A stretch of DNA of 64,000 bases from Paralithodes platypus (GCA_032716605.1 CM064505.1:48495762-48559761); one strand, 5' to 3'. Numbered from the stretch's first letter, positions 44,474 through 55,826 are shown. Numbers and translations are program-made. The notes: a model not told the origin generated them from the sequence alone.

Positions 44474-47358
44474 TTAGAACTCCAGCTTGGAGTGGTAATC
44501 AAAGAAGCAATCTACAGCACAGAGTGCCACCTTGCACTCCACACACTCCAGGGTTGACTTTTTACCTGACCTCGGCTTCACCCTGCTGTTGTAGCAGACA
44601 TGGCACCGCTTCTGCTGTGTTCTTCCGGATTCATTCTGAGGCAGGGAACCAAGCCTGTGCCTAGTCAAGTATTGAGCACACTGCAAGCGGTCAATAACGG
44701 CGGGCCCAGGATGTGCCACTGCCCTCTGTGGCATAGCATACTTCTCCAGGAGCTCCGTCAACACCTGCTTTTGGAACCTCCGCAGGCTATTGAACTTCAT
44801 GGGTGTGTTCACATTCCGAAGCTTGTATATGTTGTAGGCATTCAGAACTGACATGTCCACCATATGCAGAAAGAACTTTTTGTACCATCTGCACGAGGTA
44901 CGCAGGCAGTCAATGAAGCCTATCTGCATGTCGGACTTGTCCACCAGCCTCATGTTGATGTTGTAGTCCAGGACAGCATCGGGCTTGGTCACCCTGGCCT
45001 GGGTGCGGCGATCCACCTTGCCAGTCTCCACCATTTCCCCCTTGTGGATGGTGGTCAGGAGGTTGACCTTCCGCTGGTCGTGCCAGTGGATAGCCAGAAT
45101 GGGCCCCGACTTCTTCTTGAACACATCACCTTTTTTGGTCTTTGGAGGGAAAGGTGGCATGCCCTTCCTTTTCCCTCGTACTGTGCCTACAGTCCCCGTC
45201 TTGCGCTCATGCAGGTACTGTGAGAGAGTGGGGGACGTGTAATAATTGTCCGTGTAGAGGACGTGATTCTTATGAAAGTAGCGGTCCATCATGGCTTGCA
45301 CCACTGCTCTGCCAAAGCCAATGAGGGGGTCCACAAGCAAGTCCCCTTCCTTCCCGCTGTAGACCAGGAAGTCCAGGACATAGCCAGTTTGGCAGTCGCA
45401 CAGCACAAAGAATTTTATGCCAAAGCGATGTCTTTTTGAGGGGATGTACTGCCGGAAGCTGAGTTTTCCCCGGAACAGCACAAGAGACTCGTCAATGACG
45501 ACCTTGCGGAAGGGCTTGAAGTAGGAGGTGAAGCGTTCTCGCATCATCTCATACAACGTCCTAATCTTCCACAGCTTGTCTGGGAGGTGGACGTCAAGCT
45601 TGGTGACAAGATGGAGCGCTGCGAGGATATCAAGGTACCGGTCGCGAGACATATATTTCCCGAAGGCAGGGGTGGATATCAGATCATTGGTGATCCAATA
45701 GTCAGGCAACCTATGCTTCTTGACATGAGGCATTAGCATGGTGAGTGCCAGGAACACCATGAACTCTTTATGAGTCACTGGGGTCCACTGCCTCATGTGG
45801 CCCTTGGTCACCTTTCCCAAAAAGTGGACCTGGAATTGGTGCTGCTTATTTGTCTCTTTGACAACATAGCCTACCACCTCCTCATCAAAGAAGGCCTCAA
45901 ACAGTTCGTGTGGTGGAGCATTGGGGCCTGCAGGAAAATTGGGGGTAACGCCTGAACCCTCCAGTACCTCATCAAAAGCTGGCACATCAGGGTTGTATGC
46001 ATCCTCATCAACTACGTCTTGCCACTGAAAAACGTAGAATGGGTCTTGTCTACGCTGACGAGGAGCTCCAGCTGGTGGCCCAGCACGCCCACGGCCAACT
46101 CGGGAGGCGCGCGCCCTAGGGCGGCGAGGGCGGCGGCCAGCGCGGTGGGCAGCACGACGGGCAGCACGACGCCGGGCCAAGCGGATGGGTCGAGGGTCGT
46201 CGATGTCCATATAGTCATCGTCAGAGTGGTCATCTTGCCCTGACGGTGGACCTATGTAATCATGGCCAGAGTCTTGAGAGAGGTGCCCTTCATCATCAGT
46301 GGCCCCCACATAATCTGGCGGGGAACCAGTGATGCGTGGGCGGCGTGCGGGTGGGCGAGGTGGGGAAGGAGTGGCAGGTGAGGCTGTGTCCCCCCGAGGT
46401 CCCGGGCTCCTTGGCCTGCGACGAGTGACAGAAAGCAATGTTTCACTGTCACTAGGGCCAGGTATTGGTGATGCGAGCTCAAAGACTTCTTCAGGAAGAC
46501 ATGTTGAAGGCGGGAGAGGTGGGGAGGACCGTGGGGAAAGTTGCGGGGACGTATGGCTGGGGCCGGCCGGGGTGGACGCCGCGGGAGCCTCGAACAAAAC
46601 TCTCTTACTTTTCTTAATTTTCTTGGTTTATTTCCTACCTTTCCCCTTTTCGGCAGCAGTATGTCTCCTGTCGGGGGACCTAGGAGGCAAATAGGCCGAA
46701 AGTGTGGGGTCCTCAACCCTTGGCAATGGTGGGGGTGGTGGGAAGAATGCGGGGCATCCGGGTCATCTTGGGTGGCGTGGGTAGATAAGGGAGACAATGG
46801 CGGACGAGAAGGGTCACCACGCTGACCCTCACTCACAGCCTCATCCTCACCAAGTAGTTTTGCTTGTTCCCTAGCTGCCGCGGCCGCCTTCTCAAGTATT
46901 TTCTGCTTATACAAATGTAGCTTGAAAGGCGATTTACCTGGGGAAGGGCTTGGCGTCGTGTCACTTAAGCGAAATTTGGTGAGTGACCTTGAACTCTCCC
47001 ACTCGCTCACTCTCTCAAGTTCACTGTCTTTAGGTAAACCAGCTTCCTCAACAACTGGTACATCACCTTCATCACTCTCATCACTGTCATGTTCTCTCGC
47101 AAATCCCAGGAATTGCTCTTCTTTATCACTCTCATGGCCATAATCACTCGACTTATAATTACTGGAGTCGTCACTGACTTCATCATCAACATTATGCTTG
47201 GCATCAGCTCGCTCATAAAGTCTCAATGTCGTCTCAATACCTCCGGGAGATAACACATTTAGGCGATGGCGTCGGGGTAAGGCGCGACGAACAAGCAAGG
47301 GCGTCGTAGGAAGCACGGTATCAGACACAGCGGAATCACTATTTGGCGTACTGTCCAT
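44474..47358 (-). pseudogene. piggyBac transposase, one frameshift
   Basis: Cut-and-paste transposase. The main open part is 707 residues (46597-44474). Catalytic acidic residues are in place: VVIDESLVLFRGK, VLYTDNYYTSPTLS and DYNINMRLVDKSD. The C-terminus has the cysteine-rich finger CHVCYNSRV..., CVECKVALCAVDCFFDYH. The region before the core is Arg/Pro/Asp-rich and very GC-rich. An upstream frame (47358 to about 46612, starting MDSTPNSDSAVSD and rich in Ser/Asp/Glu) ends exactly where the main frame starts, in KKLRK; an A-run near 46605-46615 suggests a 1-nt loss, or alternatively a small intron. Whole protein about 960 residues, long for the family because of the N-terminal extension. Confidence 0.85.
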
Positions 47359-47555
47359 GATGGCGTCGGGGTAGATACTGTTTCTGTGGCGGAGTTTACG
47401 CCTGGTGGCGCCACCTACCGTCCCACGATACCGAAAATGTACGCGCGGCATTCGAAAGCACGCATGCAAGCAATGGGCGTTCAAGAGCCCTTCCGGGTTG
47501 CGCGGGCCGAGGTTGTTATGGGCGTTCAAGAGCCCATCCGGGTTGGATGGGTTAA

Positions 47556-48005
47556 GTCCAAATGGATAGATGGTCATTAATTTTCCAATCCAATAATTTT
47601 CTCTATCTAAAACATTTTGATTACTCTGAACAATTTCTATAATTTTGTATTTACAATCAAATTTAGTACAATCTGTGTTAAAATGCTTATATAGAAGAAT
47701 CTTGGAGTCGATGCCGTTCTTAATTCCTGATCTATTCCCGTAGGCTCTTTCTCTTAAACATTGCTCCGTCTTTCCAACATATTGTATACCACATTTCTCA
47801 CAGGTTATTAAATAGATAACATTCTTTACTTTACATGGAGATGTTACATTAACAGTAGAATTTAGAAACAAAAATTTTGTATTGGTAATGTAACTTTTAA
47901 AAAATGTTTGATGTTCAAAATCAAATTCATTCACACAGAGTTTACATTTACAGTTATCATCGAAAAGACGCCATTAATTTTCATTATTATTTTTCATTAT
48001 TTAAG
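47556..48005 (-). pseudogene. Penelope-like element N-terminal GIY-YIG endonuclease
   Basis: Reads CKCKLCVNEFDFEHQTFFKS, then VIYLITCEKCGIQYVGKT (GIY-YIG signature in the form IYL...QYVG), CLRERAYGNRSGI (the Arg), LYKHF and VLDRENYWIGKL (the Glu), to IYPFGLN. A single-strand/target nicking nuclease of Penelope-like elements. It lies upstream of RT in coding order. The frame is cut by the piggyBac at TTAA and continues after it with NNQIKNV, then after the LINE with GNILYKDLL. Confidence 0.85.
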
Positions 48006-48209
48006 TTTTTATAATTTTGCCGGGTGCGAGGGTACATAGAATATTCTGACATATTTTTAAATAGTCCGTGGCCGGTCCTGGTTCGTCAACGAGTACAAGT
48101 AAAGGAAGGGACAGTACATGGGGAACACGTCGTATACTAATGTACCAACTCATAATCAGCAAAAATGACACAAATGTCAATTAAAAACATGTTACAATAT
48201 TTCCCCATC

Positions 48210-48632
48210 TATCTATCTATCTATCTATCTATTGCCTGACGCCGTGATCCCCGAAGGGGTGGCCACGAACGAACCGCCCCCATGCACCTCTGTCCCCAGT
48301 CAGTCGACGCCCCTCCCCCCAACCAGCACCGCCTTCGTTCATGTACTTCCTCACTCCATCCTTCCACCTCATATTCGGTCTACCTCTCCCCCTCTGTACC
48401 TCCACCTCGCTCTCGTACACCCTCTTAGTCATTCTCTCGCTTTCCATACGTTCCATATGGCCGAACCATCTCAAGTTGTTCCTTTTCACACATTCCAGCA
48501 CATCTACCTCCACACCACACCTCCTTCTTACTTCCTCATTAGTCTGTCTATCCCTCCATGTAACTCCGCACGCACTCCTTAAGTAATTCATTTCCTCTGC
48601 TCTCACTCTTGGTCTGAGTCTCTCAACCAATC
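48210..48632 (-). pseudogene. RTE-E, 5'-truncated 3' end
   Basis: Duplication ATTTCCCCATC (48199-48209, 48633-48643). Encodes ERLRPRVRAEEMNYLRSACG to GRPNMRWKDGV; ends in the hairpin and (GATA)n tail. It landed in the 5' region of the Penelope-like element, whose remaining sequence to about 48735 is unassigned apart from an A17 run. Confidence 0.85.
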
Positions 48633-49367
48633 ATTTCCCCATCATTTTGTGTATACCGTGGGAAAAAAAAAAAAAAAAATCTATCAAACGTAAATCTTCG
48701 GTCCCTGAACCTCGGCGCCTCGCACAGCAAGAGGGGTTGAAATATTTTGACTATCTTCTGTATTGTTTATCTATGTGCTGGAAGGATATTATATTTTTCA
48801 ATTCCATTGCATTAGAAATTATTCAAAGATTACAAAAAGTCCAAATAAGACATAGTTATGTTAATGTATAAGGGAGTTAGGTAGATGCATTAGAGAAATA
48901 GATAGATAGAAAGAGAGAGTTGCAGAGGGGGAGTGAGCGATAGAAAAACACGAACTACTGTATTAAAATACCGGACAACTTTTAAATTAACGTCTTTTGC
49001 CCGATTTGTCCGGTCTTTTGGGGACTTGTCCGCATAGGCTGTTGGGTCCATACAAACCGAAGTCCGGTCAACTGGGGTCCGCCCATGCGAGGGTCGACTG
49101 CAGTGAAAAGTAGTGTAAAGTGGCTGATTTTGCCACAAAGTTATCTCCACGGAAATCGTCATCACAACTGAACCAGTTGACTTACAGAGCTCTACTCAAC
49201 GCCATTCTACAGGTACGAAACACATCTACGCTTGGGGATGCGCGGGAATGCGGAAGCCGTCAAAATAACAAAGATACGGTAGCCTAGGCGTAGACGTTTT
49301 TCGGCCAAAACCCCCGGATTTCGGTATGGAATACATAGCCGGGTCTGATGGGTTAATGAACCTTCCA

Positions 49368-49863
49368 TTAACCCCTCAGACCCGGTAGGGCTCTGAGGCA
49401 CCCATAACAAACGCGGCCCGCGGAACCCGGTAGGGCTCTGAGCCTCCGGCAGCTTGAAAGCCTGTAAGCTTGTTTTGAAAGCCGTCCATCCGACGCATGT
49501 AAACAACAGCCGGTTGGACCGACGACGCGCATCTCCGACCACAAGAAGGAGAGGCGTCGCTTGTTCTTGTGTGGCTGTGTGTTTAATTGTGTTATTGTTA
49601 AGTATTGAAAAGTGGCTGATATGGCTGACATTGCCACAGTTCTAACCACGGAAATCGTCATCACAACTGAACCAGTTGACTTAGAGAGCTCTACTCAACG
49701 TCATTCTACAGGTACGAAACACATCTACGCTTGGGGATGCGCGGGAATGCGGAAGCAGTCAAAATAACAAAGATACGGTAGCCTAGGCGTAGACGTTTTT
49801 CGGCCAAAACCCCCGGGTTTCGGGGAATATTTATAGAATGTGTAGCCGGTCCCAGAGGGTTAA
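49368..49863. mobile_element. piggyBac-type MITE M5, uninterrupted
   Basis: TTAA at 49368-49371 and 49860-49863. Start CCCCTCAGACCCGGTAGGGC, end GCCGGTCCCAGAGGG. The best complete example of the family (496 bp) and the empty-site reference for M4. Lies 11 bp from the end of M4. Confidence 0.85.
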
Positions 49864-50214
49864 TAGAGGCTTACAAATAGCCTATATACACATAGATCAT
49901 CAGGAAAAGATAATATGCCTATACAGTACATTCATCACCAGGAAGAGATAATATATATAGGCTACTATTTAATTCAGCCTCCACAAAGGCTACATCGTCA
50001 GGGAAAGAACAATATACTGTATATATAAACTATATAATTTAGCTTATTCATACATCGCCAGGAAAAGAACATAGGCCTATACTTTTTATTTTCTCCAATA
50101 GATTAACGGAGAATTGTTTTAAAATTACACAGGGAATAAATGGCTACCTTTGACAGATAACGACCGTAATAACTTGGTTAACATTTCCTGATAAGATTAT
50201 AAGATATAATTTAA
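49864..50214. repeat. Degenerate minisatellite in unassigned AT-rich sequence
   Basis: CATCRYCAGGRAAAGA recurs at about 49897, 49931, 49994 and 50053 with AT-rich spacers containing ATAGGCCTAT-like words. No coding sequence. Confidence 0.5.
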
Positions 50215-50970
50215 AATGTAAAACTTGCAAACTAAACAAACCAAAATTGGGACAAGGACAATATAAAGTCAAATTAAATTATCAAAATCGCTATGTGGAA
50301 ACAACGCTTACTAAAATGAAAATTATTAAATAAAAGAACACAATCCACCACATAGGGTGTACATCACTACATGAGCAAGTTAATCTGTTTCCCAAGCAAA
50401 CCAATCGCACATATAACAACGCACTATCGTCACGTTAAAGGAAGTAGTCAAGTTTGGGAAGTCCGGGACGTTCTGGCAAATTTTACTAAACTCTGCATGA
50501 ATAAAGAAACTACATGTTAAATGTCAAAATATTATTTAAAATCAAATTTGCAACATGACAAGACATTAACAATAGTAAAAAATACAAATATTGATAAGAT
50601 ATCTATACTATTACAAAATAATATATAAAATACAGTACAGCACTCACTAACGATAGTGCTATCGGGTAGGTACCTGTAAGCATAGCATGCCTCAAGTGAC
50701 CCCTATCAATAACTACCCTACAAATAACCTACATTTATAGCACAAATAAACTAAGGAAATCGCAAAAGTAAGCAATTGATACTATCGACAATGAATACAT
50801 ATAATATAAAGAGAAATAATTGCAAAATATGAAGTAACAACAGATTTAAACAAAGAGTACTCTTTTAACAAGAACAATAAATTTAAAAAATCATCAATAT
50901 TAATAATAATAATAATAATAATAGAAAAAGAAAAAGATAAACAATAAATACAGACAAAAAGTAAGCAGAG
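50215..50970 (-). mobile_element. Second Penelope-like fragment (3' UTR only)
   Basis: Near-identical to 37317-38045 with one copy of the 120-bp unit and an extra 40-bp stretch (CAACATGACAAGACATTAAC...). 5'-truncated; shares the same 3' terminus. 50971-51069 holds nothing recognised. Confidence 0.8.
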
Positions 50971-51069
50971 TAACCTAATGGTAGCCTACCGCCTGTCTTG
51001 AGTTTGAACAAGGATGTTTACTGTAGCTGACAGTGTGACTACCTTAGCCAATAGCCTATAATGGTGAAT

Positions 51070-51549
51070 ATTATTTATTTCTTACAGTTTCTTACAGTAG
51101 ATCCTCTGGAAAAAGGCAAATTAGGCCTGTGTATCCAGCTCAGTACCAGTACTTGCACTGCTGCGGTCGTTCACGGTGTTGGCGGCGGCGGTAGCAGACG
51201 CAAATTTTTTACTATTCTGTATTTTTGTTTTATAATCAAACTTCAAATCTTGTCTTCCCCATGCTTTATCAAGATTACTTTCAAACTCCCTTATTGATTC
51301 GGAATCGACTACATACTGGGGCAGTGCGTTCCACTCATTTACCACTCTATCACAAAATGAGTTCTTTGCCTTCTCAAGCCTATTTCTTTCTTTGTAAATT
51401 TTCTTAGAGTGTCCTCTCGTTCTTGTTCCCTCCCGCATCAAGAAGATACCTTCACACACATCCTCATCATACTTTCCTGACACTATCTTAAAAGTCTCTA
51501 TCATATCAAATGTATTGATTGAAATGAATAGACCAGAAAAGCACATGTT
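51070..51549 (-). pseudogene. CR1-like LINE family G, minus-strand copy
   Basis: Longer version of 6322-6655: MIETFKIVSGKYDEDVCEGI, RTRGHSKKIYKERNRLEKAK, VVNEWNALPQYVVDS. The same TTTCTTACAG tail repeats (51076-51100). Its 5' part is cut by an RTE-E and only a few bases remain after 52457. Confidence 0.8.
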
Positions 51550-52446
51550 CTATCTATCTATCTATTGCCCGACGCCGTGATCCCCGAAGGGGTGGCCACG
51601 AACGAACCTCCCCCAGTCAGTCGACGCCCCTCCCCCCAACCAGCACCGCCTTCGTTCATATACTTCCTCACTCCATCCCTCCACCTCTCTTTCGGTCTAC
51701 CTCTCCCTCTCTGTCCCTCCACCTCGCTCTCGTACACCCTCTTAGTCATTCTCTCGCTTTCCATACGTTCCATATGGCCGAACCATCTCAAGTTGTTCCT
51801 TTTCACACTCTCCAGCACATCTACCTCCACACCACACCTCCTTCTTACTTCCTCATTAGTCTGTCTATCCCTCCATGTAACTCCGCATGCACTTCATAAG
51901 TAATTCATTTCCACTGCTCTCACTCTTGGTCTGAGTCTCTCAACCAACGTCCATGCTTCGCTTCCGTAAGTCAGTGTCGGGATTACCACACTGTCATGCA
52001 AGGACTTCTTCACTTCCATACTGACCACCCTATTTCTTGTTACTGCTTTCAGCATTCCTACAACCCTCTTCCCCTGTTGTACCCTCTCCCGCACTTCTTC
52101 ATCCATAGTCCCATCTTTACTCAACACACTGCCCAGATACTTAAAAAGAGTTCACGATCTCCATAGCCTGACCGTTCAGCTTCACCTCACACTCTGTGAC
52201 TTCACCCCTTTCGAAGACCATAACCTTGCTCTTCCCCGCATTTACCTTCAAATTCCGTTTTTTGCACACTGTTCCAAACTCATTTACCAGACCCTGCAAC
52301 TCTCATTCATTATCACTCATCAGAACTGTATCATCCACAAACAGAAGTATAGGTAGCTTCCACTCAATTCCCTCCCTTTTCAGCGATACACCAACATCCA
52401 CTGCTCTTGATAGTATTTCTTTCAAGACTCCATCCATATATACAGT
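51550..52446 (-). pseudogene. RTE-E, longest 3' copy
   Basis: Duplication AAGCACATGTT (51539-51549, 52447-52457). Includes the end of RT (ILLFVDDTVLMSD, catalytic FVDD) and the C-terminal region (NLKVNAGKSKVMVFERG, VVIPTLTYGSEAWTL, LRWFGHMERM). Frameshifts near 52145 and 51895. Confidence 0.85.
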
Positions 52447-52560
52447 AAGCACATGTTGTAGAGCCTAAAATCTTCGCGGACAAAATAAATTGAATTTGGC
52501 GCTCACAGCCACTGACCAATCAGCGACAAGAATCAATGTTTGGCTATCAATGTCGTTCAA

Positions 52561-53563
52561 TCATAAACATGATTGCTCAAACAGAAACATTATTGCCTGA
52601 TAGGGTAGACTGAACGCACTCCTGGTTGACCCCCTTGAGTTGGGGTGATATTGCGGCTTCTGAGGTCCCTGACCCTTGGACTTCCAGTGTGCCCCTGCTT
52701 GGGCCTGTTTGGTGGCCGGGTCAGGGTTGCCTTTGCCTTTGTTACTGCCCTCGGGCAACGTTTTCCGCCGCTGATACTCGTGGGCCTCAAAATATGCATC
52801 TGCCTCATCCGCCATACCCTTAGCCGAGGTAACCTTGCTCAGTTTGAACTGGGCCACGAGGTCATTCGGAGCCGACTTCTCAAACTGCGTTCGCAGGAAG
52901 AGATCACGTAACCCGTCCCTACTGTCGGGAGTCTTATCCTTGTTTACCCAGACATCCAGATAACCCTCGAGCCTAGCTAGGAACTGGGTAGCGGTTTCCT
53001 TTTCAGCTAACCTAGCAGATATGAATTGCCGCCGGGCAGCCTGTGCTGTGAGCCCGTATGCCTCGACCAACGCAGCCTTCATATCGCCATAGCTGGACTT
53101 GTCGGACTCTAAGCGATACAACAGTGTGAGCGCCGGGCCCTCAAAGAGTGAAAGGAATTGTATTTCCTTGGCTGTCGCGTCAAGAGCATATACCGTCGCG
53201 GTTCTTTCGAACCTAATTATGAAGGGTTCTATATCATTGCCCACCTTATACATGGGCTGCTTGATGCGTGGCAACCCCATAGGAGCATCCCCATGACCGT
53301 TGATGTCCTTATCCCCTGATTTAGCTTTAGCAAGATTGAGCTTCCTTTGATGCTCTCTCTCTCTGCCTCGGCCATACTCTTCTCAGCCATAGCGGCCTCG
53401 TGTTCCCCCGCTGCCTTAGTCTCCTCCCTATCCAGTGCTCGTTTCTCCCTCTCCCTCTTCTCTTCCTCCTCCTCTCTTCTAGTATTTATGTAGCTACTGT
53501 ATCTCGCTTCTCAGTGAGGCCTACCTGGGCAGCTTCCTCGTAGATTTCCCTAATTAACGCCAT
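52561..53563 (-). pseudogene. Gypsy gag with SCAN-like capsid domain
   Basis: N-terminus at 53563 (MALIREIYEEAAQ), stop at about 53486, then a Glu/Arg/Ala-rich probable coiled coil and the main frame 53280-52561. Capsid: PFIIRFERTATVYALD, QFLSLFEGPALTLLYRLE, YGDMKAALVEAYGL, then RRQFISARLAEKETATQFLA, LRDLFLRTQFEKSAPNDLVA and ADEADAYFEAHE. This last block follows the SCAN pattern (F..R, QFL.RL, L.DL...QF....P.DL). No CCHC knuckle seen before the break. Assigned to the same element as the pol genes by strand, order and LTR/TSD boundaries. Confidence 0.8.
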
Positions 53564-54304
53564 TGTTCCCTCGAAGAGCCAAAGGATTAAGAATAGCAAG
53601 CCCTGTCCTACCAGCCTAATCTAATAGCACCGAAAGGAACAAAGAACCAGCAAGCAGGATCTATCAGCCTAATCTGAGATGAACAACAAACACCAAGGGA
53701 AAGTTAAGAGAGCATGGTTCTATTACCTCTGGAACGAGTTATGTGCAGGAGGAAATAAGGGAAGGAATTGATAAGAGAACAACGTATATAACGCAAAGAA
53801 GAATACAAAAAACTACGCCCTACACACAAATAACCCCTATAACTGCAACTGCGCAAGAATTACGAACCCAGAGTGAAAAAGAAAAAAAAAAACTATGAAA
53901 ACAGACAACAGTTAGATTACAATCCCCCTCCCTCCATTTAATCGGACGATTCGCAGCACTTGCGTACGATGCACGAATGGTGAAAGAGAAAAAAAATCAC
54001 ACACGGACAAAATTCTTAACAACAATAAAAAAACATGCAGAGATCAATTATTATACAAGCGAAACAAAATCGATGGAACACAATTACTTTTCGATAGCCG
54101 AAATTGTATAATCTATAAGTATTATGAGAGTACACAAGCGATGGGAAAAGGTGTGTCTGTTTACCGAAGTGGACAGTCAAAAGTGACCACGAAGGGGGAA
54201 GGAGGAAGGGAAAAATTCCCCCACGGCTCTCCTTCCTTCTAACACAACATCAGTTCTATCCTAGCCTATCTAGTTTAATCTAACACATCCGCATCGGAAA
54301 CTGG
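53564..54304 (-). other. Gypsy 5' untranslated leader
   Basis: A-rich on the plus strand, without ORF, between the primer-binding site and gag. Confidence 0.6.
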
Positions 54305-54322
54305 TCCTAATCACGGTCGCCA
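54305..54322 (-). promoter_or_regulatory. Gypsy primer-binding site
   Basis: TGGCGACCGTGATTAGGA on the minus strand, two bases inside the 5' LTR end. It starts with TGG, as expected for pairing with a tRNA CCA end. I did not assign the tRNA. Confidence 0.7.
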
Positions 54323-54324
54323 GT

Positions 54325-55826
54325 TGTAATAGGTCGCCTCCCTGACTTTACAGCACTAACTGGGTTGGTTGAATAGTGGATCAGTATAGGAAAATATTCC
54401 TTAATTAATTACCCTGGCTTCAAATCAAAGACACGCCTATCCAATATATTTATACTGATCGATACAGTATATTTTTATTGAAGATTGAGCATTCGGCCAG
54501 CTTACAGGATTAACGGTTTTGTATGTACTGTATATATACAGTATATATAGGCTATTCAATCGTTGACTCGATGGAACTCTATGTTCTTAGGGAATTGAAT
54601 GTATAAATGGATTTTTTTTATTTAACAATTAACAATGATAAATTAAACTAACATTCTATTAAAACGGTTTATTGAATAAGACACAAATTGATGGGAATGA
54701 TTCCGAAAATTACGTTCACACACCACTCGCTCTTCTATTCAAATGCTTAACTAGCTTAATTAACCACTCTAATTTAATTAACTAGAGTCTTGACTGAGCC
54801 ACACCCAGTCAAACTCACTCCTAAAATTACCCGTCACTTAATTAATCTGATACCACTAGTCTAACGGAGTCGTATGCCAGGCAAAACAATTAACCCTCCC
54901 TTGAATTGACCCTTATCGCATAATAATGACAACGTCTAGAACACAGATACTTATATAATAACACTATACATTTGTACTAACCTTTACAAATGGTCGACGG
55001 AGAGATCCTTCATCACCCCGGTCACCACGCTCACCACTCCATTCACAAGCACACGTACACTCGAGGTGCCAACTGGGGACTAAGGGCTGCTTTCCCCTCG
55101 CAGAGGGCTTATATACCCTCAGTTTTTACCACCGTCTGCTTGGGCAAATGGCGGAAAAAGGAAAGAACGTTCTAGAATCTAGAACCTTCTCGAAGGTCCT
55201 CTAACCTTCTTGACCATAGGTACTGAACCGCTTCCCCTCTCCCTCCTCTCTCTCTTCCTACTCTCTTCACACCCCCCTCGACTCTCTAATATGTCTAGCT
55301 ATACAGTGCTCCCCCACTAAATGCGCCTTCAGTAAATGCGGATTCCCTATATGCGGTGGCTAATCAGAAATAATATATTTTAAGGACTCTGTAAATGCGG
55401 CTCGAAATTCTGTATATGCGGTTTGGCTGTTTTGATTCAAGGGGAAATACGAACTTCCCGCCATATTACCGAGTGTCGCCTACCGAAAATGCGGCCGATA
55501 GATGGCGGGTTGGGAGCGGTAACGCATGCGCAGTACAGTACAATAGTCCTCTATCTAAGGTAAATGGTGTTATATTTGTTGTTTTATTTGATATTTCTAA
55601 TGTAAAGTGTATCTTTCTTTCAGAAATGGTTATTGGATGGGTTATCGGTTGTATGGTAGGCTAAAAAGGGGTTAGTTCGGAGGGGCTGTCTGACCATTAA
55701 GCATTTATTCCCATTGATTATTAACTCCACAATATGCGGATTCCGTAAATGCGGCGCATTTTGCAGCCCATATAGGCGCATTTACTGGGGGTGCACTGTA
55801 TCTATCTCAGACACGGTCCCGTGACA
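54325..55826 (-). repeat. Gypsy 5' LTR
   Basis: TGTAATAGG...GTGACA on the plus strand (TG...CA on both strands), followed by the duplication GTGTG (55827-55831). 1502 bp including a 495-bp MITE; about 1.0 kb without it. Contains CTTATATACCCTC, a TATA-like word that on the minus strand reads GAGGGTATATAAG, a plausible core promoter. Confidence 0.9.
55304..55798. mobile_element. mariner/pogo-type MITE in the Gypsy 5' LTR
   Basis: Ends CAGTGCTCCCCCACTAAATG and (inverted) CAGTGCACCCCCAGTAAATG; TA at 55302-55303 and 55799-55800. The other LTR has the empty site AGCTATATCTATC. AATGCGG repeats near both ends. Non-coding, 495 bp. Confidence 0.9.

Larger units (their letters stand above)
43105..47555 (-). 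mobile_element. piggyBac element with full transposase gene
   Basis: TTAA at 43105-43108 and 47552-47555; ends CCCCTCCAGCCCCGG and (inverted) CCCATCCAACCCGGATGGGC, with subterminal GGGCTCTTGAACGCCCATAAC like the MITEs. The surrounding Penelope-like frame is continuous when the element is removed with one TTAA. It is the probable source of the M1-M5 MITE family. Confidence 0.85.
36423..49100. mobile_element. pogo-type element containing the Penelope-like element
   Basis: Left end CAGTCAAACCTCGAATG.GCGGAC, right end (inverted) CAGTCGACCCTCGCATGGGCGGAC; TA at 36421-36422, mutated to CA on the right. Its own sequence is 36423-37193 and about 48735-49100. Both parts contain, in opposite orientation, the AATGCAATGGAATT/ACTATGTCTTATTTGG block that forms the array at 7870-9250. 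No transposase seen. A duplicated segment (GGATATCC.CGCCGCTGTAGG) with A-runs occupies 36844-37075. Confidence 0.7.
36198..49356. mobile_element. piggyBac-type MITE M4, split by a pogo element
   Basis: TTAA at 36198-36201 and 49353-49356. The left half (36198-36420) and right half (49101-49356) join to the same interior order as M5 (49368-49863): GTTATTGTTAAGTA then TGAAAAG..TGGCTGAT. The intervening 12.7 kb is the pogo-type element. Confidence 0.8.

Noticed and set aside
46252..47934. One 560-codon frame joining a GIY-YIG nuclease to an acidic protein
   Set aside because: The TTAA boundary at 47552-47555 lies inside it: the first part belongs to the Penelope-like element, the rest to the piggyBac N-terminal region. 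The fusion is accidental.
37194..50970. Penelope pseudo-LTR pair (37.2-38.0 kb and 50.2-51.0 kb) bracketing one element
   Set aside because: The right copy lies outside the pogo and MITE that contain the element, so the two cannot be the ends of a single insertion; the right copy is better read as a separate 5'-truncated fragment.
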